Part shown: piece after piece, positions 10,101 to 19,566 of the stretch
How the letters are laid out: the number at the start of each line of letters is the position of its first letter
How positions within the stretch are numbered: the stretch's first letter is position 1
Source: Wolfiporia cocos
Taxonomy: Eukaryota > Basidiomycota > Agaricomycetes > Polyporales > Phaeolaceae
Direction: 5' to 3'
DNA: 64,000 nt
NCBI GenBank assembly: GCA_029448655.1
Contig: JACCLO010000010.1
Coordinates: forward strand, 806,001 to 870,000
The notes under the pieces: model-generated
Told to the model about the DNA's origin: nothing
Databases searched by the model: none
What the model saw: only the letters and a program-made list of their open reading frames with translations
Position numbers and translations under genes: made by a program

Positions 10101-12292
10101 TCCCACTGGCCGTTCGCACCCTGTTTCATCGATCTGTTTCAGTACTGCTCCTGTGGCGAACTGAGATGCGTCTGTTTCGAGGATGAACGGTTTCTCCTTG
10201 TCTGGTGTTCCTAGTGCGGGCGCTGTCGTGAATGCTTTCTTCATGAATTCGAATGCTTTCTGTTCTTTCTCCGTCCATTGGAACCCTGTACCTGTGACCG
10301 TTTTTGTGAGGTCAACCAAGGGCCGGGCGTGCGTAGAGTAGTGATCGATATAGAAGTTCGCAAATCCTAGGAAGGATCTGACTTCTTTGAGATTTCGGGG
10401 AGTCGGCCACTCCTTAATCCCATTGAGTTTCGCTGGGTCCATCTGGATATTTCCTGGGGTGATGACTAGTCCCAGAAATTCGACTCTGTCGACGCCGAAG
10501 GCGCATTTCTCGGGTTTTACAAAGAGGTGGTTATCCACCAATCTCTGAAGGATTCGCCGCTCTCGTTCTTTGTGTATTTTCTCGTTTTCTGAGAAAATGA
10601 GGATGTCGTCCATATAAACGAGCACCCATCCTTCGAGGATTTCTTCTTTCAGGATTTCGTTCATCATTGCTTGAAAGGTCCCGGGTGCATTGCACAATCC
10701 GAAGAACATAACCGTGGGCTCGTACAACCCTCGGTTTGTTTTGAAAGCCGCTTTCCATTCATCTCCCTTCTTGATCCGCACGTTGTTGTATCCCGCTCTT
10801 AGGTCCATTTTCGTGAAGATTCTTGCCCCCTTTAGCTTTTCCAGGAGCTCTGAGATCAGTGGCAAGGGATAGACGTTCTTTATCGTCCCTTCGTTCAGGT
10901 ATCGATAATCTTGACAGGGTCGTAGGCCGCTGTCTTTCTTTGGGACGAAAAAGAAGGGTGACGCCATCGGGGATTTCGAAGGGACTATGAATCCCTTGGC
11001 CAGGTTTTCTTTTAGGAATTCGTCTAGCGCCTGTTGCTCTTTAGGCGATAGTGCATAGACTTTGCAGTCTTTTGGTACGAAATCGGGTTTTAATTCGATT
11101 GCGTGGTCCCATGGTCTCGATGGGGGGAACGCTGCTGCGGACTCCTTACTGAACACCTTGGCAAAGTCCAATAGGTGTCTCGGGACCATTTCTTCAATCG
11201 TTCGTTCTGGTTCGGGGGTTTTCTGTGCGAATTCTTGGGATTTCGTCAGTGCTTTCCTGACAGCGTTGATGATTTGTATCTTTGTTCGGAACTTCTTTCG
11301 TGTTTCCCCTTTCTTTCCTATGATCCTATGGTTATCTTTTGCAAAGCGTCGGATCGCTTCGTACTCCTCGGGAGTATAGAGCCCCTGTGCTGTTTCTTCT
11401 GGCTGGTCCATAGATCCAAATCCTTTCTCCCCTCGTTCTGTTTTATCTAGGTCTTTGACCTCCAAAATGTCGGGGGTTAGGTGTCGTTCGAAGATTATCT
11501 GGGCTATTCGCATGCCCGGGATAATTCTATGTGCTTTGTCTGAATAGTTGAAGACGATGGCTCCGACGTCTCCTCGGTAGTCCGAGTCTATGATTCCGGC
11601 CTGTACTACCAGTCCATGTCTGAGGGTGTTGCCTGATCGTCCGGCTAACCTTCCATACGATCCCTTCGGGATCTTCATTTTTATTCCCGTGGAGACGAGT
11701 TTCCATCCTCCGGCGGGAATCTCGGTTTCTTCTGCAGCGTAGAGGTCATACCCTGCGGCTTCTTGGGTTCCCCTTGTCGGAATTTTCCCTTCTGGAGCAA
11801 CTACCATTTCCACCGTATCCATTCGGATCGTGGCTTCCGGTTTCTTTTCTTCTGCCCCTAGTATTGATCGTACATCGACTGTTTGGTCCTTCCAGTCGAT
11901 TGTGGGGTTTTCGTCTTTTAGCCATCCATACCCTAGAATCATATTTTCTGTTCCGATCAATCCTACTAAGAATCGGACCTTTCGCGTTTTCTGGGTCTTC
12001 GGATATCGTAGTAGTATGGTGGCTTCTCGATCTATTCGCCCATCTTTGTTTTCTGTTCCGTCAACATTTTTGACGATGATCGGGTTCTTTAAGGGTTGCG
12101 TGGGCACCCTATATTTTTCTACCACTCTGCTGTGGATCAGGTTCGACATTGCTCCTGAGTCGATTAGCGCATTGCACTTCACGGGTTTTGCCAGCGTCAT
12201 GATTACCGGGATGAAGAGGGATCGATTCTTCTCGAACGAGGTAATTACATGCGCTGCTTTCTCGGAGGGTAAGACCGTGGGCTTCCCTCCTA
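7155..12292 (-). CDS. pol: element B pol, copy 1: protease, dUTPase, RT, RNase H, integrase, chromodomain
   Basis: The first ATG of the frame is at 12200 (1681 codons), but the frame opens at the gag end. Aspartic protease comes first ([13 protein letters not shown], then [18 protein letters not shown]). dUTPase follows at about 120-275 with [39 protein letters not shown] and [10 protein letters not shown] is at about 395-575 ([10 protein letters not shown]), RNase H begins near 670 (LETDAS, YDRELLGIVRALEEW), the integrase HHCC region is at about 885-930, and D, D, E lie in SVDFVTD, ISDRGPQF and HPQTDGQTERMNQ. A chromodomain sits at about 1245-1290 (YEVEAILADRW, YFIRWKGYATADNSWED). A 9-bp deletion removes RKF from NFYRKFI near 10351. 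The last 350 codons overlap ORF3 and look poorly conserved, so the true pol end may differ. Confidence 0.92.
7198..8262 (-). CDS. element B ORF3: coiled-coil and zinc-knuckle protein overlapping pol
   Basis: A 354-codon frame (start MSTTRHQLPRR) in a different frame from pol. Residues about 75-130 look helical and coiled-coil-like (EDLVRMEGQIRAQREGLELL), the middle is Arg/Pro-rich and probably disordered, and residues about 292-325 hold CRQCGSATHWILDC, a perfect C-x2-C-x4-H-x4-C knuckle. A second, longer-spaced knuckle, CRACGLNQPGHRQNEC, follows. Against copy 2 (after allowing for its 10-bp deletion and TGA) this frame is far better conserved than the overlapping pol frame: about 4 versus 23 changes in one 53-codon stretch. 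That indicates selection on ORF3. I do not recognise the family; a second nucleocapsid-like or accessory RNA-binding protein is an inference. How it is translated is unknown. Confidence 0.7.
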   Translation of the reverse strand: MSTTRHQLPRRAPTPHSDAGHREGRPRGTPQRRYSPQHLQIRHALLWYRAEGPFAGRADGWSALFDITQDLTHIYSLYQNITEDLVRMEGQIRAQREGLELLTDRLIDRLAATTTARLRHALNDFEDREHATPNRPEYVPRPARFFTTDERRRVARPFDFMEGDRVLFPLPTETQRARRTGVRDPTPRIPGMGGNGRREPPARPTSPRATPERQRRANSTPPIRRSPSVQSITREEFERGAREHERDTASLPTWVQRNLHRAAHHWRYRHNEYLRDIPSLRVPARPSPEQPCRQCGSATHWILDCPDYICRACGLNQPGHRQNECRQHFVWRTPTTPSLSGNGDIYNEQDAEAL

Positions 12293-12304
12293 GGCAAAAT
12301 CCTG
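12286..12304 (-). promoter_or_regulatory. probable -1 frameshift region between element B gag and pol
   Basis: The last gag codons read GAT TTT GCC TAG. The pol frame is -1 to gag and is open across this point (TTT TGC CTA GGA), reaching the protease without a stop. The same bases occur in copy 2. GATTTTG allows the A-site TTT to re-pair, but the P-site match is poor and I did not find a clear stem-loop. Pol could instead start at the ATG at 12200. Confidence 0.45.
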
Positions 12305-14137
12305 TTCTTCTACGAGCTGTGCTAAGAGCTCGGGGTTCTTGGCTTTCAGGGCCCTAATCGCTGTGACCGCTCTGTTCGCGGTGATGTATTCAGTCTCTTC
12401 TTCAGAGACTTCTTCGATGCGAGCTTCTTGCTCGGTTTCTTCTTCTTCGGTTTTTCGAGTAGTCCGCCTAGGGCGGGCTAGCTTCCTTGGTTTCTTCGGG
12501 CAATCTCGCGACATGTGCCCTGGCTGATGACAGGTGAAACACTTGCCCTTCTTGATGTGATCGTCCCTTTCCTGGGTGGTCATTCGATCTACATCCATTG
12601 CATTCGGATCTTTCGGCGTGGTCGTCTGAGGAGCACTAGTGCGTCCGTTATTCTGGTTCGAGGCTTGCCAGGCCTTTTTCTTGATAAACGGCTTATCCCG
12701 TTTCAAGAATATCTTGTACGTATTTTCATAGTACGAGGCAGCGGACTGCCATTCGTCAATGGTCGCTGGTAGCGGCCGTACACCGATGATATATCGGGTC
12801 GTGTGTTCGGGTAACCCTTTCTCGAAGAGGGTTATGAGTAACGCGTTTCCGTCCGCGCTGTATCGATCGTACTGGGCCTTTCCGGCCAAGTTGTTGAATT
12901 CGGTGATATAATCATCGATGTCCTTTCTGTCCTGGGCTACTTCCAGGATTTTCTTTCGTGCTTTCTGTACCTCTTCGATGGCTCCGAAAGCTTTCTGGAA
13001 GTCTGCATCAAATTGTGCAAGACTAGGTGGGAAGAATCGTTTTGTCTGAGGGTTTGTATAAACCCGGTGGTAATTCTGTTTCCATTGGCCCGTTTTCCCC
13101 TTGTTCGAAATATAGGAGAGGATAAAGATCACTCTCTGAACGTCGTTCTGGAATGACGTTTCGTACATCGTAAACCAGGAATTGCACTGGTTTATGAAGT
13201 TCTGCATATCGGATCGTTCCCCGTCGAATACATCTGGGGGATTGATCTTTATCATCGGGGGTCGGTAGTACGGGTTCGGCGCTGGAGGTTGAGGCTGCGG
13301 CGCATTCGGTGGTGGAGGTCCTCCTGGGGGTCCTCCTCCTCCCGGGTATCCTCCACCCGGGTTTCCTGGGTTTCCTCCGGGGTTCCCTGGATTCCCTCCA
13401 GGGTTTCCTCCTCCGGGGTTCGCGGGGTTTCCTCCTCCGAGTCCTCCAGGAGGGGGGGCATTCCCTCCTCCGAGTCCGAAGTTTCCTCCCAGTCCTCCCC
13501 CGCTTGTACCTGCGGAGGTTCGTCCAAATAGGCCTGAAGGCCATGTTCCTGGGTTTGTCGTTCCCATTCCTCCGCTTGGGCTAGTCCAAGACGGATTTCC
13601 TCCGCTACCCATTCCGGGTGCGTTCTGTGGGGGGTTTCCAAAGAGGTTTGTTCCTCCAGCCATAGACCCAATCCCACTCTGCGCAAAAGCAGATATAAAT
13701 CCTGGAGGGTCCTGTCCTCCGGTCTGGCTGTTATCTGTTCCTGTAAAGTTTCCAGGATTTCTCCCATCATCTCCGATGCGCTCAATTCCTGCCATTCCTG
13801 TGACATCCGAAGGCTGATTCGTATGTCCATCGGCATCGAAGGTTCTGTTGATGGTTTCGGTTTCGTTTTCGGTCAACGTCGCGGTTGACATCGGAGGGAT
13901 TTCTCCGAATCGTTTGAACGCTTCACGCGTTATTTCCCAAGCGGTCGTTCTTGCGGAGGGGTATACTTCTACCCACTTCGATGCCCTATCTTCTCTGGGG
14001 ACGACAACAATTCCTCCGCGGTTACGGAAGGCTCCAATGGTGTCAGTCCACTCGTATCGGTTGAGTCTGTAGACTCCCTGAATGTCCTCGGGCAAGAGTT
14101 CAATCAGTCGTGCTGGGAATTCTGGTCCAAATATCAT
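12290..14137 (-). CDS. gag: element B gag, copy 1
   Basis: 615 codons from an ATG just inside the leader to a TAG at 12290-12292. Residues about 1-270 are an N-terminal region, followed by a long Gly/Pro/Asn-rich repeat stretch (GGNPGNPGG units, about residues 220-285). The capsid-like Gag domain follows, from PPDVFDGERSDMQNFINQ, and then one CCHC zinc knuckle, CFTCHQPGHMSRDC (C-x2-C-x4-H-x4-C). It ends in a charged tail. It makes the virus-like particle and binds element RNA. Copy 2 has a shorter Gly-rich region and a premature stop. The plus-strand frames over the Gly-rich part are composition shadows. Confidence 0.92.
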   Translation of the reverse strand: MIFGPEFPARLIELLPEDIQGVYRLNRYEWTDTIGAFRNRGGIVVVPREDRASKWVEVYPSARTTAWEITREAFKRFGEIPPMSTATLTENETETINRTFDADGHTNQPSDVTGMAGIERIGDDGRNPGNFTGTDNSQTGGQDPPGFISAFAQSGIGSMAGGTNLFGNPPQNAPGMGSGGNPSWTSPSGGMGTTNPGTWPSGLFGRTSAGTSGGGLGGNFGLGGGNAPPPGGLGGGNPANPGGGNPGGNPGNPGGNPGNPGGGYPGGGGPPGGPPPPNAPQPQPPAPNPYYRPPMIKINPPDVFDGERSDMQNFINQCNSWFTMYETSFQNDVQRVIFILSYISNKGKTGQWKQNYHRVYTNPQTKRFFPPSLAQFDADFQKAFGAIEEVQKARKKILEVAQDRKDIDDYITEFNNLAGKAQYDRYSADGNALLITLFEKGLPEHTTRYIIGVRPLPATIDEWQSAASYYENTYKIFLKRDKPFIKKKAWQASNQNNGRTSAPQTTTPKDPNAMDVDRMTTQERDDHIKKGKCFTCHQPGHMSRDCPKKPRKLARPRRTTRKTEEEETEQEARIEEVSEEETEYITANRAVTAIRALKAKNPELLAQLVEEQDFA

Positions 14138-14171
14138 ATGCCCTTACACCGTGGTAGGTGAGGGTGTGATA

Positions 14172-14182
14172 AGCTCGACCTT
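14172..14182 (-). promoter_or_regulatory. self-complementary primer-binding site of element B copy 1
   Basis: One base inside the 5' LTR the sense strand reads AAGGTCGAGCT, the exact reverse complement of AGCTCGACCTT in the LTR at the position expected for the start of the transcript. Tf1/sushi chromoviruses are known to prime reverse transcription by folding the first 11 bases of their mRNA onto such a site. No match to a tRNA 3' end was seen. Confidence 0.75.
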
Positions 14183-14183
14183 C

Positions 14184-14892
14184 TGTTACGGGTCGAATAC
14201 CCGTTCGTATATTCGAGTCGCGAATATAGATCGTTCTTCTGCACGGAGGCACTTCGCCGTGTGCAAGGCAAATACTCGTTAGATGCCTTCGGGTCCTAAG
14301 TGAAGTTCTTAGGAGATCGGTTAATATCCAATACTCGTTAGAGGATATAATCTTGTTCAAGTGCAAGTCGAATAGAATATAAGACTCGCCTAAGTCCGAG
14401 AAGTCAATGTGCACTTCGAGGACTTAGTCGTTCGGTTGCTCGAGTGAGAAATACTGAGCGTAGTTTCCTACGTTTGAGAACGAGTATAAGACTTCTTGTT
14501 TATACAACAAGGTCGAGCTGAAGAGCCTCGACAGTAAGTACATGAGTTTATTTACTACGTTGGGTTTTAGGGGTCGAGCCAGTCCCAGATGTCACCGATA
14601 CTATCTACGCTATAGTACCAAACGTTTGATAGGTATGTAGTGATATACCTGAGACGATAGATAGGAATGATGGCGGTTGAACGCCATCTATCAGCTAATA
14701 GACGATGAACATAAAACGATGGCAGAGTTGGATCTGCCAAAGATGAAACGCGCCCTACAGACTAGTACAACTGGGGATGCGCCCAGTAGAGTCACGAGTA
14801 GCCAGGGGAGTTGGTTGCGCAACAAGTCCCTGTATCGTATTCGCCCAATGGTGAGTTCTGTCGATATCCGAAAAATTAGAATAACCGTAACA
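14184..14892 (-). repeat. 5' LTR of element B copy 1
   Basis: 709 bp, partner of 6435-7143. As the 5' LTR in the element's orientation it should hold the working promoter, yet its TATA region reads AAATAAA on the sense strand where the other LTR and copy 2 read TATATAAA. The 11-mer AGCTCGACCTT (plus-strand complement at 14509-14519) lies about 35 bases downstream of the TATA position. Confidence 0.92.
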
Positions 14893-17800
14893 CTCTCCCC
14901 TAGGGAGCAGGAGGCACTAGATGATTTCTTAGAAGAACAGCTACGAACCGGACGCATACGGCCGTCCAAGTCACCATGGGGGGCACCATTCTTCTTCGTC
15001 AAAAAGAAGGATGGGAAACTGAGACCCATACAAGATTATCGGAAATTGAACCAGATGACCAAGAAAAACCGGTACCCGCTCCCATTGATCACGGAGCTGC
15101 TCAACAAGTTGAAAAGAGCTAAGTACTTCTCGAAATTGGACATTCGTTGGGGATATACAAATGTCAGAATCAAAGAAGGCGACGAGGAAAAAGCCGCCTT
15201 CATCACTAATCGGGGGCTCTATGAGCCATTAGTGATGTTCTTTGGGATGTGCAACGCACCAGGCACATTCCAAGCTTTGATGAACGACATTTTCCGAGAT
15301 CTCATAATGACGGGCAAAGTCATTGTATACCTAGATGATATCCTTGTTTTCACTGAGGACGAAGCAGAGCACAAAGAGATCCTGCGCAAGGTGCTCCTCG
15401 TCCTCCGTCAAAACAAGCTTACGTGTAAACCAGAGAAATGCGAGTTCATGAAAAGCGAAGTCGAATATCTCGGGCATATAATCTCTCACGGGCAGATCCG
15501 TATGGACCCCGCGAAGGTAGCTGCAGTAGCCGATTGGCCAGCACCTCGGAACAAGAAAGAAGTGCAGTCCTTCATCGGATTTGCTAACTTCTACCGGAGA
15601 TTTATACCCAAGTTCTCCACGGTAGCTCGCCCACTGATCAATCTGACAAAGGACACAGAATGGCAGTGGGGTACGACGGAACTCCAGTGCTTCGAGAAAT
15701 TGAAAAAGATCTTTATCGAAGCACCCGTGTTAGGTATTCCAAACGACGACGACCCCTTCCGCATCGAGGCAGACTCTTCAGACTTTGCAACTGGAGCCTG
15801 CCTCATGCAGAAGCAGGAAGGCGTATGGAAACCAATCGCGTACCAAAGTAAGACGATGATACCGGCAGAACGTAACTACGAGATATACGATCGAGAGTTA
15901 CTCGCTATCATGCGCGCCCTAGACGAATGGCGCCATTTCGTAATGGGAGCAAAGCACCCTGTAGAAGTATTAACGGACCATAAGAACCTAGAATATTTTA
16001 AGACCCCACAGAAAATTAATCCGCGACAAGCCCGGTGGATGACGGAACTTGCCGAGTATGACCTACATCTCGTGCACATCCCCGGCAAAACCAATGGAAG
16101 GGCCGACGGGCTTTCCCGAAGAAGTGACCACGGCAACGATAAGGGTCATCTCGAAGGGCAAGTCGTCCTGAAGCCACACCTATTCGTCGAAGATAGCGCA
16201 GAAAGGCTACGATCCTCATTCTATACTGTAGTCAAAGGGATAACCTACGACGAAGTAAAAGAAAGGGTCAAAGCGGAAGCCGCTCTCTACGAAGGAAAGG
16301 AAGGAGTAGAAGCAGGGGAAACGACCGAGGACGGTCTGCGATTTAGGAGGGGGAGGATGATCATTCCCCGGGACGAAGAATTAATAGGAAAAATCATTTC
16401 TTCGTTCCACGACACGGTTTCGGCAGGACACCCTGGCACTGAAAACACGTACACCGCCATACACCGACACTACTGGTGGCCAAAGATGAGAAAAGACATC
16501 CGCCAGTACGTGAAGGCATGTATCAAGTGCCAGACAGCCAAACCGGACAGATCCAAACGCGCGTCCCCACTCAACCCGAACCCAACTCCGTCACACAACT
16601 GGGAGAACATTTCCGTAGACATGATCATGGGACTCCCAGTCTCCAAGGGTCGCGACGCCATTATTGTAGTAGTAGATATGAAGTCCAAGGACTATGTAGC
16701 TGTACCAACAACGACCAAGTTAACGGCCGAAGGATGGGCCAACATATTTATCGATAAAGTTTACGCCCTACATGGATTGCCGAAGAAGATATTCAGCGAC
16801 AGAGGACCACAGTTCGTTGCGGAATTCATCAAGGACGTTTATCGAAGGTTAGGGATAGAGGGGAATCCTAGTACGGCGTTCCACCCGCAAACAGACGGGC
16901 AGACGGAACGAATGAACCAGGAACTCGAAGTGTACTTACGACTATTTATCAATGACTCTCATACCAACTGGCCGGACTTACTCCCGCTAGCGGCATTCGC
17001 ATATAAGTGTCATGTACATAGTAGTACGGGGTACAGCCCCTTTTACCTTACGCACGGATACCACCCCTTCACAGGAGTAGAGGGACTCGAGCAAGAAGAG
17101 GGGGTAGCACAGGACTGGGTCGAACATATGCACGAGGTCTCGAATCGCGCATCAAAGAATCTGGAGAAAGCCAAGCTCCGCATGAAGGAATACTACGATA
17201 GGAAACGGGCATCGCCACTATCGTATTCCGAAGGCGACATGGCATGGGTAGATGGCCGAAACATTAACATGGGCCACCCTACCAAAAAGCTAGACTCCAA
17301 GCGATTCGGACCGTACAAGGTGACGAAGAAAGTCGGACATGGAGCATACGAACTGGACCTCCCCGCAGACATGCGCGGAATATACCCCGTCTTTAACGAG
17401 GTCCTATTACTACCGTATCATGCTCCGGCTTTCCCCAATCAGGACCACACAGTCAGGACAGAAAGCAATGACGCTCGCAGGCCTCTCCGGATCCTCGAAT
17501 CCAGAGAAGACCGAGGGCGAGTCGAGCTGGAAGTCGAGTGGTCCGATGGGACCAAGACATGGGAACGCAAACGAGGATTGACCCCTTTCCAAGACCTAGT
17601 CACAAAGTTCTTCGAAGCTAGACCATCCGCCCCAGGCAACCAGTGGAAAAACAGAAACACTGGCTGGGACCACTCTAAATCCAAATGGGATCCAGAGTGG
17701 GAGGACTTCGAACGAAAGGCCAAGGAAATGGGACTCCGAGAGAACCCAAAGGAGTTCATCATCGTACCATTCTACGCCTACGAGAAGAAGCTTGTCGCCC

Positions 17801-18078
17801 GTAACTTCTGGTTCTGCGATCCGCGTACACGAGTAATACAGTATGGAATACGAGTTGGACAACCAGTAGAATCCACTATACCTGAGTCGAAAGGATATTG
17901 GATCTACCCGGTTCTAAACACCCTCCAACTAGCCAATCCGCACATCTGCAAGAAAACTGTAGACCACCCATGTCACGTCGACCAAACCATGTACAAAGTA
18001 ATTGCTGGGCGTGGGGACACGCTGCTAGAAGAGGGGGTACTGTCACAAGCCGATTTCATTCAGTTAGCCAACGACTGA
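14893..18078 (+). CDS. pol: element A pol, 3' part: RT, RNase H, integrase
   Basis: Second half of pol, in frame with 4813-6434 once element B and one CTCTC are removed. Positions below are in the joined protein. Reverse transcriptase lies at about 555-740 with VYLDDILVF as the active site, and RNase H begins at about 830 (IEADSS...YDRELLAIMRALDEWRH). Integrase follows from about 1045: an HHCC zinc region (FHDTVSAGHPG...CIKCQ), then the catalytic D (SVDMIMG), D (FSDRGPQF) and E (HPQTDGQTERMNQ). A weak chromodomain-like stretch (RILESREDRGRVELEVEW, then TWE) follows at about 1400-1440, and then about 150 residues I do not recognise. The stop lies 38 bases inside the 3' LTR. No stop or frameshift is seen in this part. 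The open frame upstream of 14893 is LTR of element B, not pol. Confidence 0.9.
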   Translation, partial: LSPREQEALDDFLEEQLRTGRIRPSKSPWGAPFFFVKKKDGKLRPIQDYRKLNQMTKKNRYPLPLITELLNKLKRAKYFSKLDIRWGYTNVRIKEGDEEKAAFITNRGLYEPLVMFFGMCNAPGTFQALMNDIFRDLIMTGKVIVYLDDILVFTEDEAEHKEILRKVLLVLRQNKLTCKPEKCEFMKSEVEYLGHIISHGQIRMDPAKVAAVADWPAPRNKKEVQSFIGFANFYRRFIPKFSTVARPLINLTKDTEWQWGTTELQCFEKLKKIFIEAPVLGIPNDDDPFRIEADSSDFATGACLMQKQEGVWKPIAYQSKTMIPAERNYEIYDRELLAIMRALDEWRHFVMGAKHPVEVLTDHKNLEYFKTPQKINPRQARWMTELAEYDLHLVHIPGKTNGRADGLSRRSDHGNDKGHLEGQVVLKPHLFVEDSAERLRSSFYTVVKGITYDEVKERVKAEAALYEGKEGVEAGETTEDGLRFRRGRMIIPRDEELIGKIISSFHDTVSAGHPGTENTYTAIHRHYWWPKMRKDIRQYVKACIKCQTAKPDRSKRASPLNPNPTPSHNWENISVDMIMGLPVSKGRDAIIVVVDMKSKDYVAVPTTTKLTAEGWANIFIDKVYALHGLPKKIFSDRGPQFVAEFIKDVYRRLGIEGNPSTAFHPQTDGQTERMNQELEVYLRLFINDSHTNWPDLLPLAAFAYKCHVHSSTGYSPFYLTHGYHPFTGVEGLEQEEGVAQDWVEHMHEVSNRASKNLEKAKLRMKEYYDRKRASPLSYSEGDMAWVDGRNINMGHPTKKLDSKRFGPYKVTKKVGHGAYELDLPADMRGIYPVFNEVLLLPYHAPAFPNQDHTVRTESNDARRPLRILESREDRGRVELEVEWSDGTKTWERKRGLTPFQDLVTKFFEARPSAPGNQWKNRNTGWDHSKSKWDPEWEDFERKAKEMGLRENPKEFIIVPFYAYEKKLVARNFWFCDPRTRVIQYGIRVGQPVESTIPESKGYWIYPVLNTLQLANPHICKKTVDHPCHVDQTMYKVIAGRGDTLLEEGVLSQADFIQLAND

Positions 18079-18470
18079 ACGACAAACCTTATCTTATCTA
18101 AGCGCCCGCCTAAGCATCACGTGCAAGGACCCCGAACACCCCACACGTGCCTAGTCAGACCCCGGACACTCTTCTCTCGGCTCTACCCCTAGGTTAGGGT
18201 TATCACGGACTATCAGCTTACGTAATACTGTACAGTAGCCAAACATGTACAAACATCTAGATAGCATATATACTGGCCTGACGAGCAGGGAGCACCCCAG
18301 ACTCGTCTTGGCCTTTACTGCCTTGAGTAGCCTCAGATCAGGAAGTCGCTTCCACGCGATTACACTTCCCCTGAGAAGTTGCTTGAGAACGTGCTTGTGT
18401 CAAGAAGTAGACCATCAGCAGGCAGTATTGAGCAGCAGAGTCAGTGAATGCAAAACAATAAGTTAGCCAG
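18041..18470 (+). repeat. 3' LTR of element A (right end not defined)
   Basis: It starts TGTCACAAGCC directly after the purine-rich GAAGAGGGGG (18029-18038), a plausible polypurine tract, and matches the LTR at 1960-2385 in reverse. It contains the probable TATA box GCATATATACTGG (about 18264-18276). Similarity fades near 18470 and no terminal TTGTGACA was found, so the LTR is probably truncated. Confidence 0.72.
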
Positions 18471-19566
18471 AGCTATTTTCTCATGTGGTATTGGTGCTCT
18501 AGCCACATACCCTGGTAGCTTCCTTATTGGTTGACATGATCAAGAAAAACACGTTGTGTCACGAATTTTCGAAATAGCTGTAAACTCCAAACACTTGTAC
18601 ATGACCTCACCATACCGAAAATGGCAATCTCAGATATAGCTCAAGACCTGTCAAATGATGCCAGATAACAATCTCAGGCATGAGATTTACTTTCATTGTA
18701 TGTATGCACAGCATTCCCTCTGTTGAATTGACTCGACATCAGCCATATATCCACAGCATGTTTGCTTACAATTGCATCAGTAACCATGCAACATCCGTGT
18801 GCATCCATAGGATGTCAGGAAACTGAGCCTCAGATTCTTGTTGATTGGTACAGGATTACAAAATTTGTTGATGTGAGCCTTCCTGAAGGACTTATGCACA
18901 AGCATGATGTTTGGTTGGTGCCTCTCATGAGTGAGGGACATGCTTTGTCTCCATGTCTGAAATTAACTGATCACCACTAAAGTCAGCTTGAGCCTTATAG
19001 GTCTCACATATCAGTCACTGACGATGGGCTTGACCTCCCATGTACATACATTACCTTGGCACCATCAATGTTGAACTACTACCCCCACGTATATAATAGC
19101 AATTCTGCTGTTGAATGCAGAGAGTTTCAGAACAATAGACATTTTCACAACATTTCCAATTGACATACCTTTGATACGAAATGACATTGATGACTGCCGA
19201 TGTTTTAAATGAGACCAACCATAATAGAATAGCCACTAGCCTAGCCACCACCCTCCACCATCCCCATCTTGACCACCAATACTTCATTTACTGTACTGAG
19301 TAAAACCCGCTTGACACTTCCAGAACACCTTCTCTTATCCAGTAGGAAGTCCAGCTCTGTGTTGTGCATATGTGATCTGAATACATGTTCACCTATCAAT
19401 AGACTATATCTATTTCAAGTGGCATAGCCCATTCGAGCTCTATATTGGCATTTTCTGAGGCTGCCACAATGCAAAGTCATTGTGATTATCTCGCTCCTGT
19501 TGATTGTTGCTCATCCCAACATAATTGGTCCTTATTGATGAGTATTCTAAGCAGCCATCCAAAATG
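18471..19566. other. AT-rich stretch without recognised features
   Basis: Short open frames only, none with recognisable content. No LTR, terminal repeat or RNA gene was identified. Confidence 0.5.

Larger units (their letters stand above)
6435..14892 (-). mobile_element. element B copy 1: Ty3/gypsy chromovirus, near-complete
   Basis: An 8458-bp element in reverse orientation inside the pol gene of element A. LTRs of 709 bp begin TGTTACGG and end CCGTAACA and differ at about five positions by eye. CTCTC is duplicated on both sides. Internal order on the minus strand is gag (12290-14137), pol (to 7155) with a possible -1 shift, and ORF3 (7198-8262). The primer-binding site is self-complementary to the LTR, and GGGAGGAGCTGA next to the 3' LTR is the likely polypurine tract. 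A chromodomain behind integrase marks it as a chromovirus. All frames are open, but RT lacks three normally conserved residues and the 5' LTR TATA box is altered. Confidence 0.93.
3507..18470 (+). mobile_element. element A: Ty3/gypsy retrotransposon, 5'-truncated, with nested element B copy 1
   Basis: Plus-strand gag (truncated, frameshifted), then dUTPase-protease-RT-RNase H-integrase, then a partial 3' LTR from 18041. Element B copy 1 (6435-14892) interrupts pol and is flanked by CTCTC at 6430-6434 and 14893-14897. Deleting it with one duplication joins 6434 to 14898 in frame (KIYALS then PREQEAL) and gives a pol of about 1600 codons from the ATG at 4813. Domain order with integrase behind RNase H places it in Ty3/gypsy. 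It is defective in gag and lacks its 5' LTR. Confidence 0.88.
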
